Assembly: GCF_003590095.1 (NCBI RefSeq) | Contig: NC_039483.1 | Location: 7,378,001 to 7,442,000, forward strand | Length of the DNA stretch: 64,000 nt | Source of the DNA: Trichoplusia ni | Lineage: Eukaryota > Arthropoda > Insecta > Lepidoptera > Noctuidae | Direction: 5' to 3' | In this document: piece by piece, positions 49,482 through 60,500 of the stretch | Layout of the letters: every line of letters starts with the position of its first letter | How positions within the stretch are numbered: the first letter of the stretch is position 1 | Made by a program: the position numbers and the translations under genes | Notes under the pieces: model-generated | What the model saw: only the letters and a program-made list of their open reading frames with translations | Database searches by the model: none | What the model was told of the DNA's origin: nothing

Positions 49482-52400
49482 TACATTATCCGGCACCGAA
49501 ATCAGGTGGCTCTTTACAAGGTCAATAATATTTAAATAAAATATTAAAGTTTTAAATACAATAACATTATCAAATTTTATGCGAACCTTAGATAAAATAT
49601 TTTTGATTAATTTCTATTAACTCTAGCTTTAAGATAACCTCTTAAACAAAACTACAGAGACAAGGAAAAATGAGATAGAAATAGGAATATTATTTTACTC
49701 TATGTTTATGTTAAACTAAATTAAGTGCCACTAAGCAAATACATCATTCATATCATTTGCAGTAACTTAACCATAAGCTCTTATTATTATTTAAATCTAC
49801 AGTAACACAAAAATAATCAACAATAATAAACTGATAAATTACCTTTATTTATTACAAATTTAATAATTCGGATCAATTAACTTTAAAATCGAAACAAGTC
49901 AAAGTGACGACTAGCACTCATATTACTGCCAACGCATTAGACCCAGACGAGATCTAATTTGGAGTGACGCGTCTCATTTACACCGATCACTTATAATAGG
50001 CACTTATCTAGTAAGACGGGCAATCATTATGGATTTATGCGCGATAATAACTCGGGCCTAGTCGGGGCACGCCCACTAGCTTATGTGCTTAGATTACACA
50101 CAGATATTCATGAGGTGAGCTTTTTTTAGTCTTTCAGTTCATAGCGATTATTTGTTAATCTGCATATCCATTGGCTGATTTGGAACGTATTTTTTTTTAA
50201 TGTATGTGTGTTTCAATGTAGCTGATTCTTAGTTTGATTTATTTATTTATACTTTACACGTGAAAATATGTATAAAGGCAGACTCCACGCCTGAGGCATT
50301 CTCTACCAGTCAACCGTAGGGTTTTTAGTCAGCATATTGAAGACTTAATCCAACAGGTTACGAAAATAAGACTTTCATTAAATTTACATTATCAGGACGT
50401 AGTCATAAATAAATATACAAAAATCACTATAAAATATCAAAACGTTATTATAAAATAACATGATAAGACTCATAGATCTTAACTTTAACAGCAAGATGAC
50501 TCAGAACAATTTAGTAACATCAGATCTTCCTACGTACGCCCAAGAGGATCTGAAGGTATAAATCGTTTGTTATTTATTACACCAATTAGGAATTTAAACA
50601 TCCACTTACGTTGTTCGGCGATGACAGATCGAGCAAACATTTAATCTAAGACCAGCTTGTAATTAATTATAATCCAAGCTTAGTTCCTTTCGACTGGTCG
50701 TAAGATATCTAATGGCTATATTATAGTAAATTACACATACTTAAACTGTATTTCTTAGAGCTTCTGTAACTATAAGAAGTTCCTCAAAACCTTATATTTG
50801 TAAAGTACTCTGACCTGCTTTAACTCATTCAGTCGATATTTTATGATGCATTTATCCTGTTTACTGTCCCACACAGATAAGTCAAGTTTCACTGTTGTCA
50901 ATTTAAGAATTTATGGATGTAAGTCAATAAAACTCTAGAATTGAGGATCTTCTATTTTATAGAGGGTACAGAACACACATATAACAATAAAATCATGAGA
51001 GAAACGTCAAAAAGAGTTCTACAGACAATATAGTTAGATTTACTTATAACCTCGCATCGGAAAGCAATCACAAAAATGGTTCGATTCAGACAAAGGCCGA
51101 ATTGTGTCGAACATAATTTGTGGTCCGAGCATCCTATAATAATAAATCTCGGGTGTCAGCAGATTTACGACACTGTAAACATGCAATATCATCAAACTTA
51201 TTTAAGTGCGTATAAGGGATACCATTTTGAAGATATTTAACGACGCCATGACTTAAATCATGTTTCGGGAATTGTTTTCGATTGTCAATTAATAAAAATC
51301 GATATAAATAACGGGAGGTGCGATTTATAATATAAATTGAATATTTTTTAAATAAATATGGTGGTCTTAAATTTGGAGTTTCAAAATTGGTATTGAATGC
51401 TTCGTGCATAATAAAAATGCTAAGAGTTTAGTGATCGTGTAAAAGGTGTTATTTTTGTGAAGACTTAAAGCTATCAAATGTCTTCTTTTCATACGTGGAG
51501 TGCGAAAAAATATGAAGATTACTAAAATCCTAGACAGTTGAATGAACTAATAAAATTGATTACAGTAGCCGTCTTGTCGAAGTTTATTTTATGCAAAGAA
51601 ATATACAAAATGAAATGACTCGCTGAATTGACGCCGAAGAGTTGTTTTTATTCGGTTTGGCGTTTATAGTAAATTTGTGACGATAAATGTTCAATAAGGG
51701 ATATTTATTGTTTTAATGTTAAAGAGTCAACAAAACATTTATAATGAGTTATGAAAAAATACTGGTAAAATTAAAATATATTTAGTTTTATGTTCTCTGA
51801 TTATATTTAACGCGATAAGGTAGGCTGTATAATGTCCACAGGGTTTTTTTATATTTCAAAAGTTTCAAAAATACATTTGAAAACAAAAACTATCCAAACA
51901 TTTACATCAATTACTAACATTCACATCCGATAACCGTCACAAACGTATTAGAACATCGATGAATCGAATCGAAAATCGAGTAACGGAAAGCTAAAATAAA
52001 ATCGATAACGTATGACCTTAGTCGATATTAAAATTCGACGAATTCCTACGTGTAGTCTGAACCGAGATACGCGAATTAGTCCGGAGCAGCGGGGGCAAAT
52101 TTTTGTGACAGCTCGAAGGTGATCGTAAAAAATTCTTACCTTCCGCTGTGCACATTTGTTTAGTTAATGCATCTACTAGTCATGAGCAAGAGTTCGGAAC
52201 TCGAGACTTAGAAATGGCTCACTTTTTGTCTCTGTCATGGCCACAGTTGCATTTTTGTGGAGATGGAATGTTAATGGTTCTAAATGACCCTCTGAATCTA
52301 TCGGGTTTACCTTAGCCAAAATTTACTTTTTCTAAGATTTGAGAGTTATTAGGTCACGCCTAGCATTATTAAGCCCTTTTTTGGCTGATGTTTTTTCATG

Positions 52401-52984
52401 TCATAATCGAACAATTCGGAATAATTGCAGTATTTCACAGATGACACGATGTGCATATTATTTGTGCATGAAATCACTACATGAGGATCAGACACTAAGG
52501 TACAAACCAAAGTTGATCGTTCACTCCTAATAGTGACGCTTATGCAACAATATTCTGCTATAGAATTTAAAAAAAAACAACCACAACGGTACTTTTTACT
52601 TTTACTTTTTCTTCCGTATCGAACAACAAAACATTTTACTACCGATCCCGAATTACAAGACATAAAAAGAAACTTACTAACATGCAAGTACAATTACTGA
52701 GGGAAACTCTCTATGTAACTCTTCTGAGTAGAGATATACCTTAGCTCTACGATGCGATATCTCTCTGTAATGCTTGCTGTACACGAGGATACTTCACAAT
52801 GTGTTGACCGGAACGAATGTATGTATATTGTACCTACCCGAATAGGAGTATAAGTGTGTTCAGGAATACATTGCACGGCATTGGTACTTACAAATAATGT
52901 ATATCTAAAGTATTCCTTCCAGTATAATGGTTGAATATATTTCGTAGACTAGAGATCGTTGGATTCACGACGCTGAGGAATCCG
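49482..52984. other. non-coding stretch, nothing firm seen
   Basis: AT-rich. A weak hairpin related to the palindromic repeat family (GAGATATACC...GATATCTCTC) lies at about 52731-52766. Frames at 51134-51409 and 52349-52693 show no motif or exon boundary. Confidence 0.6.
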
Positions 52985-53011
52985 TTTGACTAGGATGAAG
53001 AAAACTCAATT

Positions 53012-53075
53012 TGCCAGTGGCGAAGGCTCCATACAACTCGATTCCTACCGGCTTCCCTTTCGAAATATAGAAATT
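53012..53075. mobile_element. transposable-element fragment, inverted partner of 55785-55837
   Basis: ATTTGCCAGTGGCGAAGG at 53019 onward recurs inverted at 55814-55833, and ACCGGCTTCCCTT follows here while GTCCGGCTTCCCTT precedes the inverted copy. The two fragments bracket the transposon-rich block between them. Confidence 0.5.
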
Positions 53076-53275
53076 ACTAGTGTCTATTATTTTTCATTAT
53101 CATTGAAACAAATTAATAATTTACGAAGTTATAGTACTGATATAACAATAAAATTGCTTTTAAAAATAACTATAAAAAAAATCCTACCATTATACACCGC
53201 GCAATAAATCCCGCTCACGCACATTTGGTCGTCGTTAGTAAGGACTAAGGTAACTCGTAAGGCGAAACAGGAATC

Positions 53276-54752
53276 CAGTGCCTCTACCATGAGTTGCTAT
53301 CGAAAACGTCAATGACTTTACTACAGTCGATAGCGTATAAACGCGAATCGAATAGTTTTCGATTGGACTCATACCATGAGTTTAAAAAACCTTGACGCGC
53401 TCGCTATCGAGAGCTCGATTGTTATTGTAGTATTCGTGTTGTCATACTTGTCATGTTGTCGAACGTGCCTAACTTCACGCCTAATGTAGTTGTTTCTTTC
53501 TAACGTTGCTTAAAAGACAGAGTAAGATATATATTCCCGAAAAAGCTTCAAATCTACATTAATAATTTCATGCAGGACTACGGTAAACTCGATCGAAACC
53601 TTATATGAATAACAAAACATAAAAATATATTGATTTTGAGTCGACAACATATATCCGCAGATTTCGGATTATGGAGAATTTCATTAAATTCCGATGGCAA
53701 AAAACAAACCGTTCAAGTCGCCATCTTTACCGTTGAAGTTTCGCAAAGTTTTTTTTTTAATTATGCGGTTGATGTAGATATACGAACTCTTTTGATATCA
53801 CAAATAGATAGACACTTTTCTTCTTGCTCTTTTGGGTTTTAGTAATTTTTCATTATTAAATTGAAAGCGGTGTCGTGGGTACCTAGGAATGGTTATGTGG
53901 CGAAACTTTGGGGAGTACCTATGTCTTGCGATTGATCGCGATAGTTTTGTTGAATTGTTTCCTATACCGATAAACTGTGCATCTATTGAAACTAATATTA
54001 TAAATGCGAAAATTTCTCTGTCTGTCTGTCTCGCTTTCACGCCAATCCAACTGAACCGATTGTATTGAATTTGACAGATAGCCTGATGGCAACGGGGACC
54101 ACCGAACGCTATAAACTGAAGTCCACGTGGACGCAGTCCTGGGCTACAGCTAGTGTTTGCATAATCCTAATAATTTTAAACTTCATAGAGCATAAAATAT
54201 TCAGTATATTTTAATATAATGTAATATTACTTAATAAACTATTGGTTCGGGTGGAGCCCTCTGTGAACGCTGACTTATTTCCAGCGTTTCCTTAATAATG
54301 AATTTATGTATGTTTCATTGTAAAAAAGTGACAGCGTGTATTCAATGTAAATTGACTTTAAACTAGTGCTACTTGATTTTAAATACTCTCTTGCCGACAT
54401 GATTCTCACAAGAAATACTCAAAACTAAACAATTACTATAAACCGAATACCGTTTCACACCTTGTTTAGCAAGTGAGTTACTTAACTACAATCGTAATGG
54501 TATTTGTCGATACCATCTGTCAAATTTGTGACTCATGGTACCGTTTTCTTAGAGAAATCACCGCAAAACGTTACGCGCTCGCTACTCGCTGTCGAAGACG
54601 TTTTGAATGTTTCGATAGGTTTTATTTGTCAACTCATACTACCGATTTTAGTTTGTCAAGTGACCGCTAGGGGCGCTGTACATTTTGTCATAGATATTTT
54701 TTACGCAGACGCTAGCGAGCCCGGTCGCTCAAAACTCATGGTAGAGGTACTG
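53276..54752. mobile_element. 1.48-kb block bounded by 20-bp inverted repeats
   Basis: CAGTGCCTCTACCATGAGTT (53276-53295) and the complement of 54733-54752, CAGTACCTCTACCATGAGTT, differ at one base. Inside, ACCATGAGT recurs at 53372-53381 and inverted at 54531-54540, and further small palindromes (GCTATCGA...TCGATAGC) lie near the left end. No transposase frame survives and I see no clear target-site duplication. It may be a non-autonomous DNA transposon; a Helitron-like fragment (53991-54153) sits inside it. Confidence 0.5.
53991..54153 (+). mobile_element. third Helitron-like/interspersed repeat, shortened copy
   Basis: ACTAATATTATAAATGCGAA, then (CTGT)n-like CTCTGTCTGTCTGTCTCG, CTTTCACGCCAATCC and AACTGAACCGATTG, ending TCCTGGGCTACAGCTAG before T. 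The order matches a common lepidopteran repeat remembered from other genomes; the middle is shortened. Confidence 0.6.
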
Positions 54753-55262
54753 TACATAGTTTCTATTGCAGCGATCGTGACCTTGACGTCACAAAGCGTG
54801 CCAATCTTAGGTGCTAGGGAAGCCGCAATTTTTCGGGTTATAGGGACGGAGAGATGCGCCAGAACGAGATAGAATGATACCGAACTTCTGTCGCCGTCCG
54901 CCGTCCGCCGGAACGGGATAGAATGATAGTTTCTTTTCACTTTTGGTTCGCGGTCATTTATCTGTCAAACTTTATATTTTTTTCACCAGACCATTTGTAT
55001 TTCATTCGATATATTAGTATAATAATTTAGAATTGGTCATGTACTATTGTTGAAATTTATTTATTTGAGTAAATTAGTGTAAACTAGAGTGAATTAGTGA
55101 TAGTTTTGTGTCGTGTTAGTGCAGTGTGGTGCAGTTTAGTTATATTGTTTGGTAGTCGTCTATTTCACGCAGGTATTTAGGTAAGTTGTTTTAGTTTGTA
55201 GTTTTAATAGAAGCAGTTAATATTTAAGTAGTAATATGTTATAATAGAGTAACTTCGATAGC

Positions 55263-55727
55263 ATGGCGGCATTAGTGAACGTAGAATGCTGCCTGACAGA
55301 TTATTTGTTGACTGAGGAAACATCCTTTTCAAAGTTGAGTTTTGAAAATAAAAAACACGTAATTCATTTAGGGCGTGCTCGCCCTGACATGATTATTTTA
55401 TTATAAACGACGCGATGGGTTTTTCAAACATTTTAATAGTTCTTTTTACAACAAGTATCCTTGGCTCACGGGAAGTTGTAAATTAAATAAAATGTTTTGT
55501 TTTCCTTGCTTGTTATGCTCAAATTCTAACAGCTAATGGAGCCACACGGGATTTAATGATATTAATAATCTTACAAATTCATCTAAAAACATGTTCAGAC
55601 CGAAAAACATATCCGTAGTTGTTTATCATTGCATGATTTCGGAAATCATAGGATAGAAACATTTTTTGCTAATACGCATGTAGTTCATAATAAGAATGCT
55701 AAAGAAAATTCATCGTACAAGATATAA
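55263..55727 (+). pseudogene. hAT-type (ZMYM/TTF-domain) transposase remnant
   Basis: The N-terminal part of a zinc-finger (TTF-type) hAT transposase can be followed through three frames. An ATG at 55263 opens 47 codons (MAALVNVECC...GRARPDMIILL) to a TAA at 55406. Near that point the frame shifts and continues with the hallmark block RRDGFFKHFNSSFYNKYPWL, then FCFPCLLC, the Trp-Leu and Cys-x-x-Cys signature of this domain. After a stop, WSHTGFNDINNL continues in the same frame. A second frameshift near 55610 leads to SLHDFGNHRIETFF and HNKNAKENSSYKI, ending at TAA 55727. The catalytic part is absent. At least two frameshifts and an internal stop make it dead. Its source would be a cut-and-paste DNA transposon. 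Confidence 0.75.
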
Positions 55728-55784
55728 GATACAAGCCTTAATAACTAGAATTCACGCATCACAAGCAAGGTAAGGGTTTTTTTG

Positions 55785-55837
55785 GTCCGGCTTCCCTTCT
55801 AAGAAAATTCACCCTTCGCCACTGGCAAATCTATTTT
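55785..55837. mobile_element. inverted partner of TE fragment at 53012-53075
   Basis: GTCCGGCTTCCCTTCTAAG is followed by CCCTTCGCCACTGGCAAAT, the inverted form of the word at 53019. It sits just past the transposase remnant and may mark the end of the same inserted element. Confidence 0.45.
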
Positions 55838-55931
55838 ACAGGAATACGAGTACATCATTACGGAAAATTACAAGTTTTTTGCTTGGTAGATTCATGTGAT
55901 ACAACATGCCCAACATGGTGACAAATCTATA

Positions 55932-56195
55932 TCTATACTAATATATAAACCTGAAGAGTTTGTTTGTTTTTTTGTTTGAACGCGCTAATCTCAGGAACTA
56001 CTGGTCCAAATTGAAAAATTCTTTTTGTGTTGAGTAGACAATTAATCGAGGAAGGCTTTAGGCTATAAACCATCACGCTGCGACTAATAGGAGCGAAGAT
56101 ACAATGGAAAATGTGAAAAAAAAAAACAGGAGGGGTATAAATCATAACTTACATCTTCTTCTACCCACGGGAACGAAGTCGCGGGCAACAGCTAG
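55932..56195 (+). mobile_element. non-autonomous Helitron-like element, copy B
   Basis: Starts TCTATACTAATATATAAACC after A and ends GTCGCGGGCAACAGCTAG before T. It carries the internal block TCGAGGAAGGCTTTAGGC that copy A lacks, and otherwise is nearly identical to copies A and C, so the family was active recently relative to the other repeats here. Confidence 0.8.
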
Positions 56196-56760
56196 TAGAC
56201 ATATATATATACAATGACTCAGTAACAGAACTTCTTCCCTTTCCGTACGAAATCCTTTAATAATACTTGTATTCAAGCTTAAAAACATACAAATTGTAAC
56301 ATTTACACAGGTAATAACAGTTTGTAGCAGGAAACCATTGACAGACATTTCAGTTAGTCTCTGACGTCACAACACAATCGTCAGCTCCACAGTTACGTCA
56401 CAGCCAGTGGAATACTGTAAAGGAAGCCTAAAGGAAGGATTCATGACATGTTTAACAGGGCGTCGGTATAACAAGGGTCGACGGCCGGAAGGGTGAGTTT
56501 TGGAATCGCGATAATCTACGCTAACCACAGATATACAAACTAGCGTGGTATGTTTGTTGATAAAGATATATTTATTTGTATAAAAATGTATAACATAACA
56601 TAGAAATGTAAATGTGGATGGAAAGAAAAATGATATGTACGACTCTGATTTGGTAAGTTTCAGATCTCATCAATCCTTTATGATTTGTAGATGAGGAATC
56701 GATGGTAAGGTTTTTTTTTTAAATTAAACACTATTATATTTTTTTATTAATTTGACTAGT

Positions 56761-56980
56761 CTGGCGGTCTAGTGGTTAGTGGCCGTTATTGTTCTTCCGG
56801 AGGTCGTGAGTTCGATTCAAACCCAGGACAAATGTTTGTGTGATGAGCACGATCGTTTGTTCTGTGTCTAGGTGTCATTTGTCTTATATGTATAAGAAAT
56901 ATATAAGTGTGTTTATCATTTGTACACATAATACATTAATAGCTACAAGCTTTTCTTAGTTTAGCGTTGTGTGTAAGTTG
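56761..56980 (+). mobile_element. tRNA-derived SINE (family 2), full-length-like
   Basis: CTGGCGGTCTAGTGGTTAGT (A-box-like) and GTGAGTTCGATTCAAACCC (B-box-like) form a tRNA-like head of about 65 bp. The body, AGGACAAATGTTTGTGTGAT through CTACAAGCTTTTCTTAGTTT, matches 518-705. The tail is A-rich and ends near ATGTTAAATAAAAT. Confidence 0.75.
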
Positions 56981-59900
56981 TGAAAAAAATATGTTAAATA
57001 AAATAGATCAATATTCGCGAGTTCATATTTATTTTTGTGCTTGACCTTAAAAATATACGATTATTTGATAACAAACTTGAAAAGGTGATGTGAAGTTAGT
57101 TAACATCTTATACATCTATCTTTAAAACACCACAACCTCAAACCTATTTCATTGTTAACAGTACATGTATGAGTCCAAGATTTTATGATAACAAAAACTG
57201 GGAGAAACATGTCCCACAGCCTAGTCTAACAGTATAGTAATAGATACTTAGGCAACATATTTAAAACTGCTCAGCTATCGTTAGTGATGAGGCAAAAACA
57301 GGGCACTTAACGTGTGTAATGACACTCAATTATCTGAAATGATATTAACGCCTAAACACACACCACGTCTTACGCAAATCACAGTTTTAATAAGGATGCA
57401 GTTAGGTATATGAATAGCAGAAGGTGTACTTAAACATTATATATTAGTAATATAATAATATCAGATTTATGATGTTCTCTTTTTTTCTATGTACTATTTA
57501 ATCTCGTGGATAGATTTACCCGCTACTCTACTCGCTTGCCAAATTTCAGTGTGTGAAGATTGCTATGAAGCAGATTTTGTGCAAAAAGGAATTCATGAGA
57601 TATAGCCTGGAAACTAACATTTTCAGGCTTCCTAAAGGACACATTTTTTAAAAATTTTGACTACGTTTTATATTTCATTATAAGTTATATTCTTATTTTT
57701 TTTTAAACACGCATCTCAATTTAAAAATAAATAACTAATTTTGTTTTATACTTTATTTTATAACCACCATTAACGAGTTTAATTCCTCAGTATACCGGCC
57801 TGTCATTTTCACCGCCCGCCATTTTTACGTGCACTACTAAAACTTGTTATCGCCACGTCTGCGTCAACTTGGTCTATTCCTGCACCACAGTTATGATGAC
57901 TCTAATGTCCTTCATGAGTCACACTGCTCCCAACTTTTGCAATAACTCATTTGCTGAGTAAAGGGTCCCCTAGCAATATATCTGACTGTAATAATATTCA
58001 CTTCCCGTTTGTCCCTCTATTTGCTTGGCTTAGCTGTGAAGAATATTCAAAAAGTTTTTACAACGATGAAACTCTTTTGACGACTCGAACTTTTTAAATC
58101 AAAAGCCGAAGGATACAAAATCTTCGGTTACCAAGATTTAATGATGCCATTCAAATGTCAAATGGAGATAACGTTTTAAAATGACATAAAGTGCAAATAT
58201 TTTTTAATTACGACTGACCTTTGATCTCCTTATCAAGTTAACACTCAAACGACTTGCGTCTGATTCTCAGTTATTAATTTATTTTTTCAACCTTAAATCT
58301 TTGCCCCAATTCCGAGATAGGCACGTAATATTACACAAAAAGTTAACCAAGTTTTCCTTGAGCACTCACGTTAACTATTTTCATAAAATAAAAGCGGTAA
58401 ACACAGGTTAGGCAATTTCTTTGCAAAATCTACAAGAACAATTCGCCTTATGATGCAGCTTTACTTGCTATCCACATTATATCCTTATTTTCCTCCAACT
58501 CTAACTAGGGTGGTTTGAGGTAACGTAAAAGAAGCCTTAAAAGTTTGTAGTAAGGTTGTTTACCGATTGTTTGTAGGATAGACCATCAACAACACGCATG
58601 ATAAAAGCCAGCGGGGTACAAGTGATTAAAATAAGTACGGATTTAGGCGCGGCCACCCTAATGGCAGACACCACGCCCCGTTCTGACCTGACCAACTTCA
58701 GTTGACTGTTTCTGTGGCTACATTTGTAAGTGTTGTAAGTATTGTCTTGCACAAGGGAGGCAAACACCGAGTCACAATGTAAAATGTCAATGATAACGTT
58801 TCAGATAGACATTTGTTTGACAAACTTAAATTGTTGGATATAAATACAGTGTAGTTTTTACTGAGTCTTAAGCTAAAGGGAGACTTAGGTAGCAGCCGCT
58901 CAAGTGGAGTAACATTTCGACAGTCGATTAAGATGATATGAGGCGCTCAAATGTATGAAGATGACAGTTCTCAGTCACGTGATTAATCGAAACGAATGTC
59001 GAAATCGAAAATGTCATTTCCATACAATTAGGCGTTTCCTTGTGAAGTGAACAATTCTAGAAATAAAGCAAAAGGGAATTTAACAGAATTTTTGAAGGAA
59101 TGAGTGATATCATAACTACCTTTAACCCAGTTAGACGAAGCTACTGTTGCCACTAACGTTGTACATAAAGGAAAACTAAACAAGGAGACAAGACTCGCCT
59201 GTAAATGTAATAAAAAGTACCTCAAAAGGCAACATTGCGTCTTTCAAACATTCTTCAAACTCGGTATTTTCCACATTACGTTTCGTCCTACTCATCCGCA
59301 TACAACAACGGTAACAAAAGCGACGCCATTTTATGACGTTAAAAAATCATTAGCACACCCTAACGCAAAGGAAAAGTCCTATTCAGCCTTCGTTGACAAG
59401 CTAACTTGAGTGAAGCGTAAATAGAGAAATGTGATGACTTCTTTTACAACGAACGTTTCGAATTTCGAATTTGAAAATATGGCTATTTTTTTAACATAAA
59501 CTATTAATTAATTTATTTAGTTCATAGGACAAGATTTGTTTTTTCTTACAGAAATACAATCTCACTAAAATAAAAAAAGCAAAAACAGCCTTTGTTAATC
59601 CAAGGATTTCACTATCGACCTTTCTTTACAGAAAAAGACTAGCCATATAAGTTCGAAGAAGTGTCAAACACACAGGGTAACACGAAAAACATGGTTTTGA
59701 AACTACAGTAAAATTGCGATCTGAAAACAATTAAATCAAAATACAGACAAAAAATAAATATTTTGTTTGTAGATTAGCTAAAACAGTAAATTTCGTGCTA
59801 TTTCCCAAGGTAATTTTCCTGTCGTATTACCGCGTGGTAGACGAGGAACAATTACCACTAAAACAAAGAAGATTTTACCACACAAAGAACTTGCTGTTAA

Positions 59901-60394
59901 CCTGCAAACGTTGGTGCTTGTAATTCGCACATAATTTGCTTTGCATTTCACTGCAAACACTGCATTAACTCTGAAATAACTTGAACTGCTAAACGAAATG
60001 TGGGTTTATGTTTAGCTAATTTGAATTAAGGGGTTAAACAAATATTATGTGGATCCGTACATTTCTGATGAATTATATTTAACATTTTAATTAATTTTAA
60101 CAACTTCACTACAGCTTATATATTATTATGTTCAACAGGCTTCTTTCTATAAAAGAAATTTTCGAGCATTGATCTCCACCAAGGATCACCACGATTTTAT
60201 TATTAAACGCCAACTTTTTGCAAAAAGTCCGTTTTCTATTACAATATTTTCACAGCCATCCTAAAACAAACACCTTTTAAGAACTCAAACATTAACAATA
60301 CATGAGAAAAGTAGGCTAGTAGGATGTGCAGTAGCGATATAGCACAGAGAAAACCTGAAACAATAGGGCACAATAAAGAGTGATCGCGGCTCAC
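56981..60394. other. non-coding stretch, nothing seen
   Basis: AT-rich DNA with scattered poly-A and poly-T. Frames at 58537-58767, 59028-59225 and 59778-59960 show no recognisable motif or exon boundary. Confidence 0.6.
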
Positions 60395-60500
60395 GTACCG
60401 AGCTACCGATAGCCGATATCTGGCGATGTAGGGGTCACCGTCATTAATCACACACGGCTCGGCCGCCCCCTGCCGTCGTACACACGGATTGGAAGCTTGG
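60395..60500 (-). other. GC-rich block with a good minus-strand donor, possible 5' exon
   Basis: A GC-rich stretch (GGGGGCGGCCGAGCCGTGTG on the minus strand) runs to a near-consensus donor GGTAC|GTGAGC, whose first intron base is 60394. The frame is open but has no ATG, so it would be an untranslated first exon or part of a promoter. No initiator or DPE of the quality at 31351 is seen. It lies upstream, on the same strand, of the promoter at 31351 and the coding exon at 10155-10720. Confidence 0.25.

Noticed and set aside
54504..54872. 122-codon frame on the plus strand
   Set aside because: It begins at TTG and crosses the inverted repeat at 54733-54752 and GC-rich tandem words after it; it belongs to the transposon-rich block.
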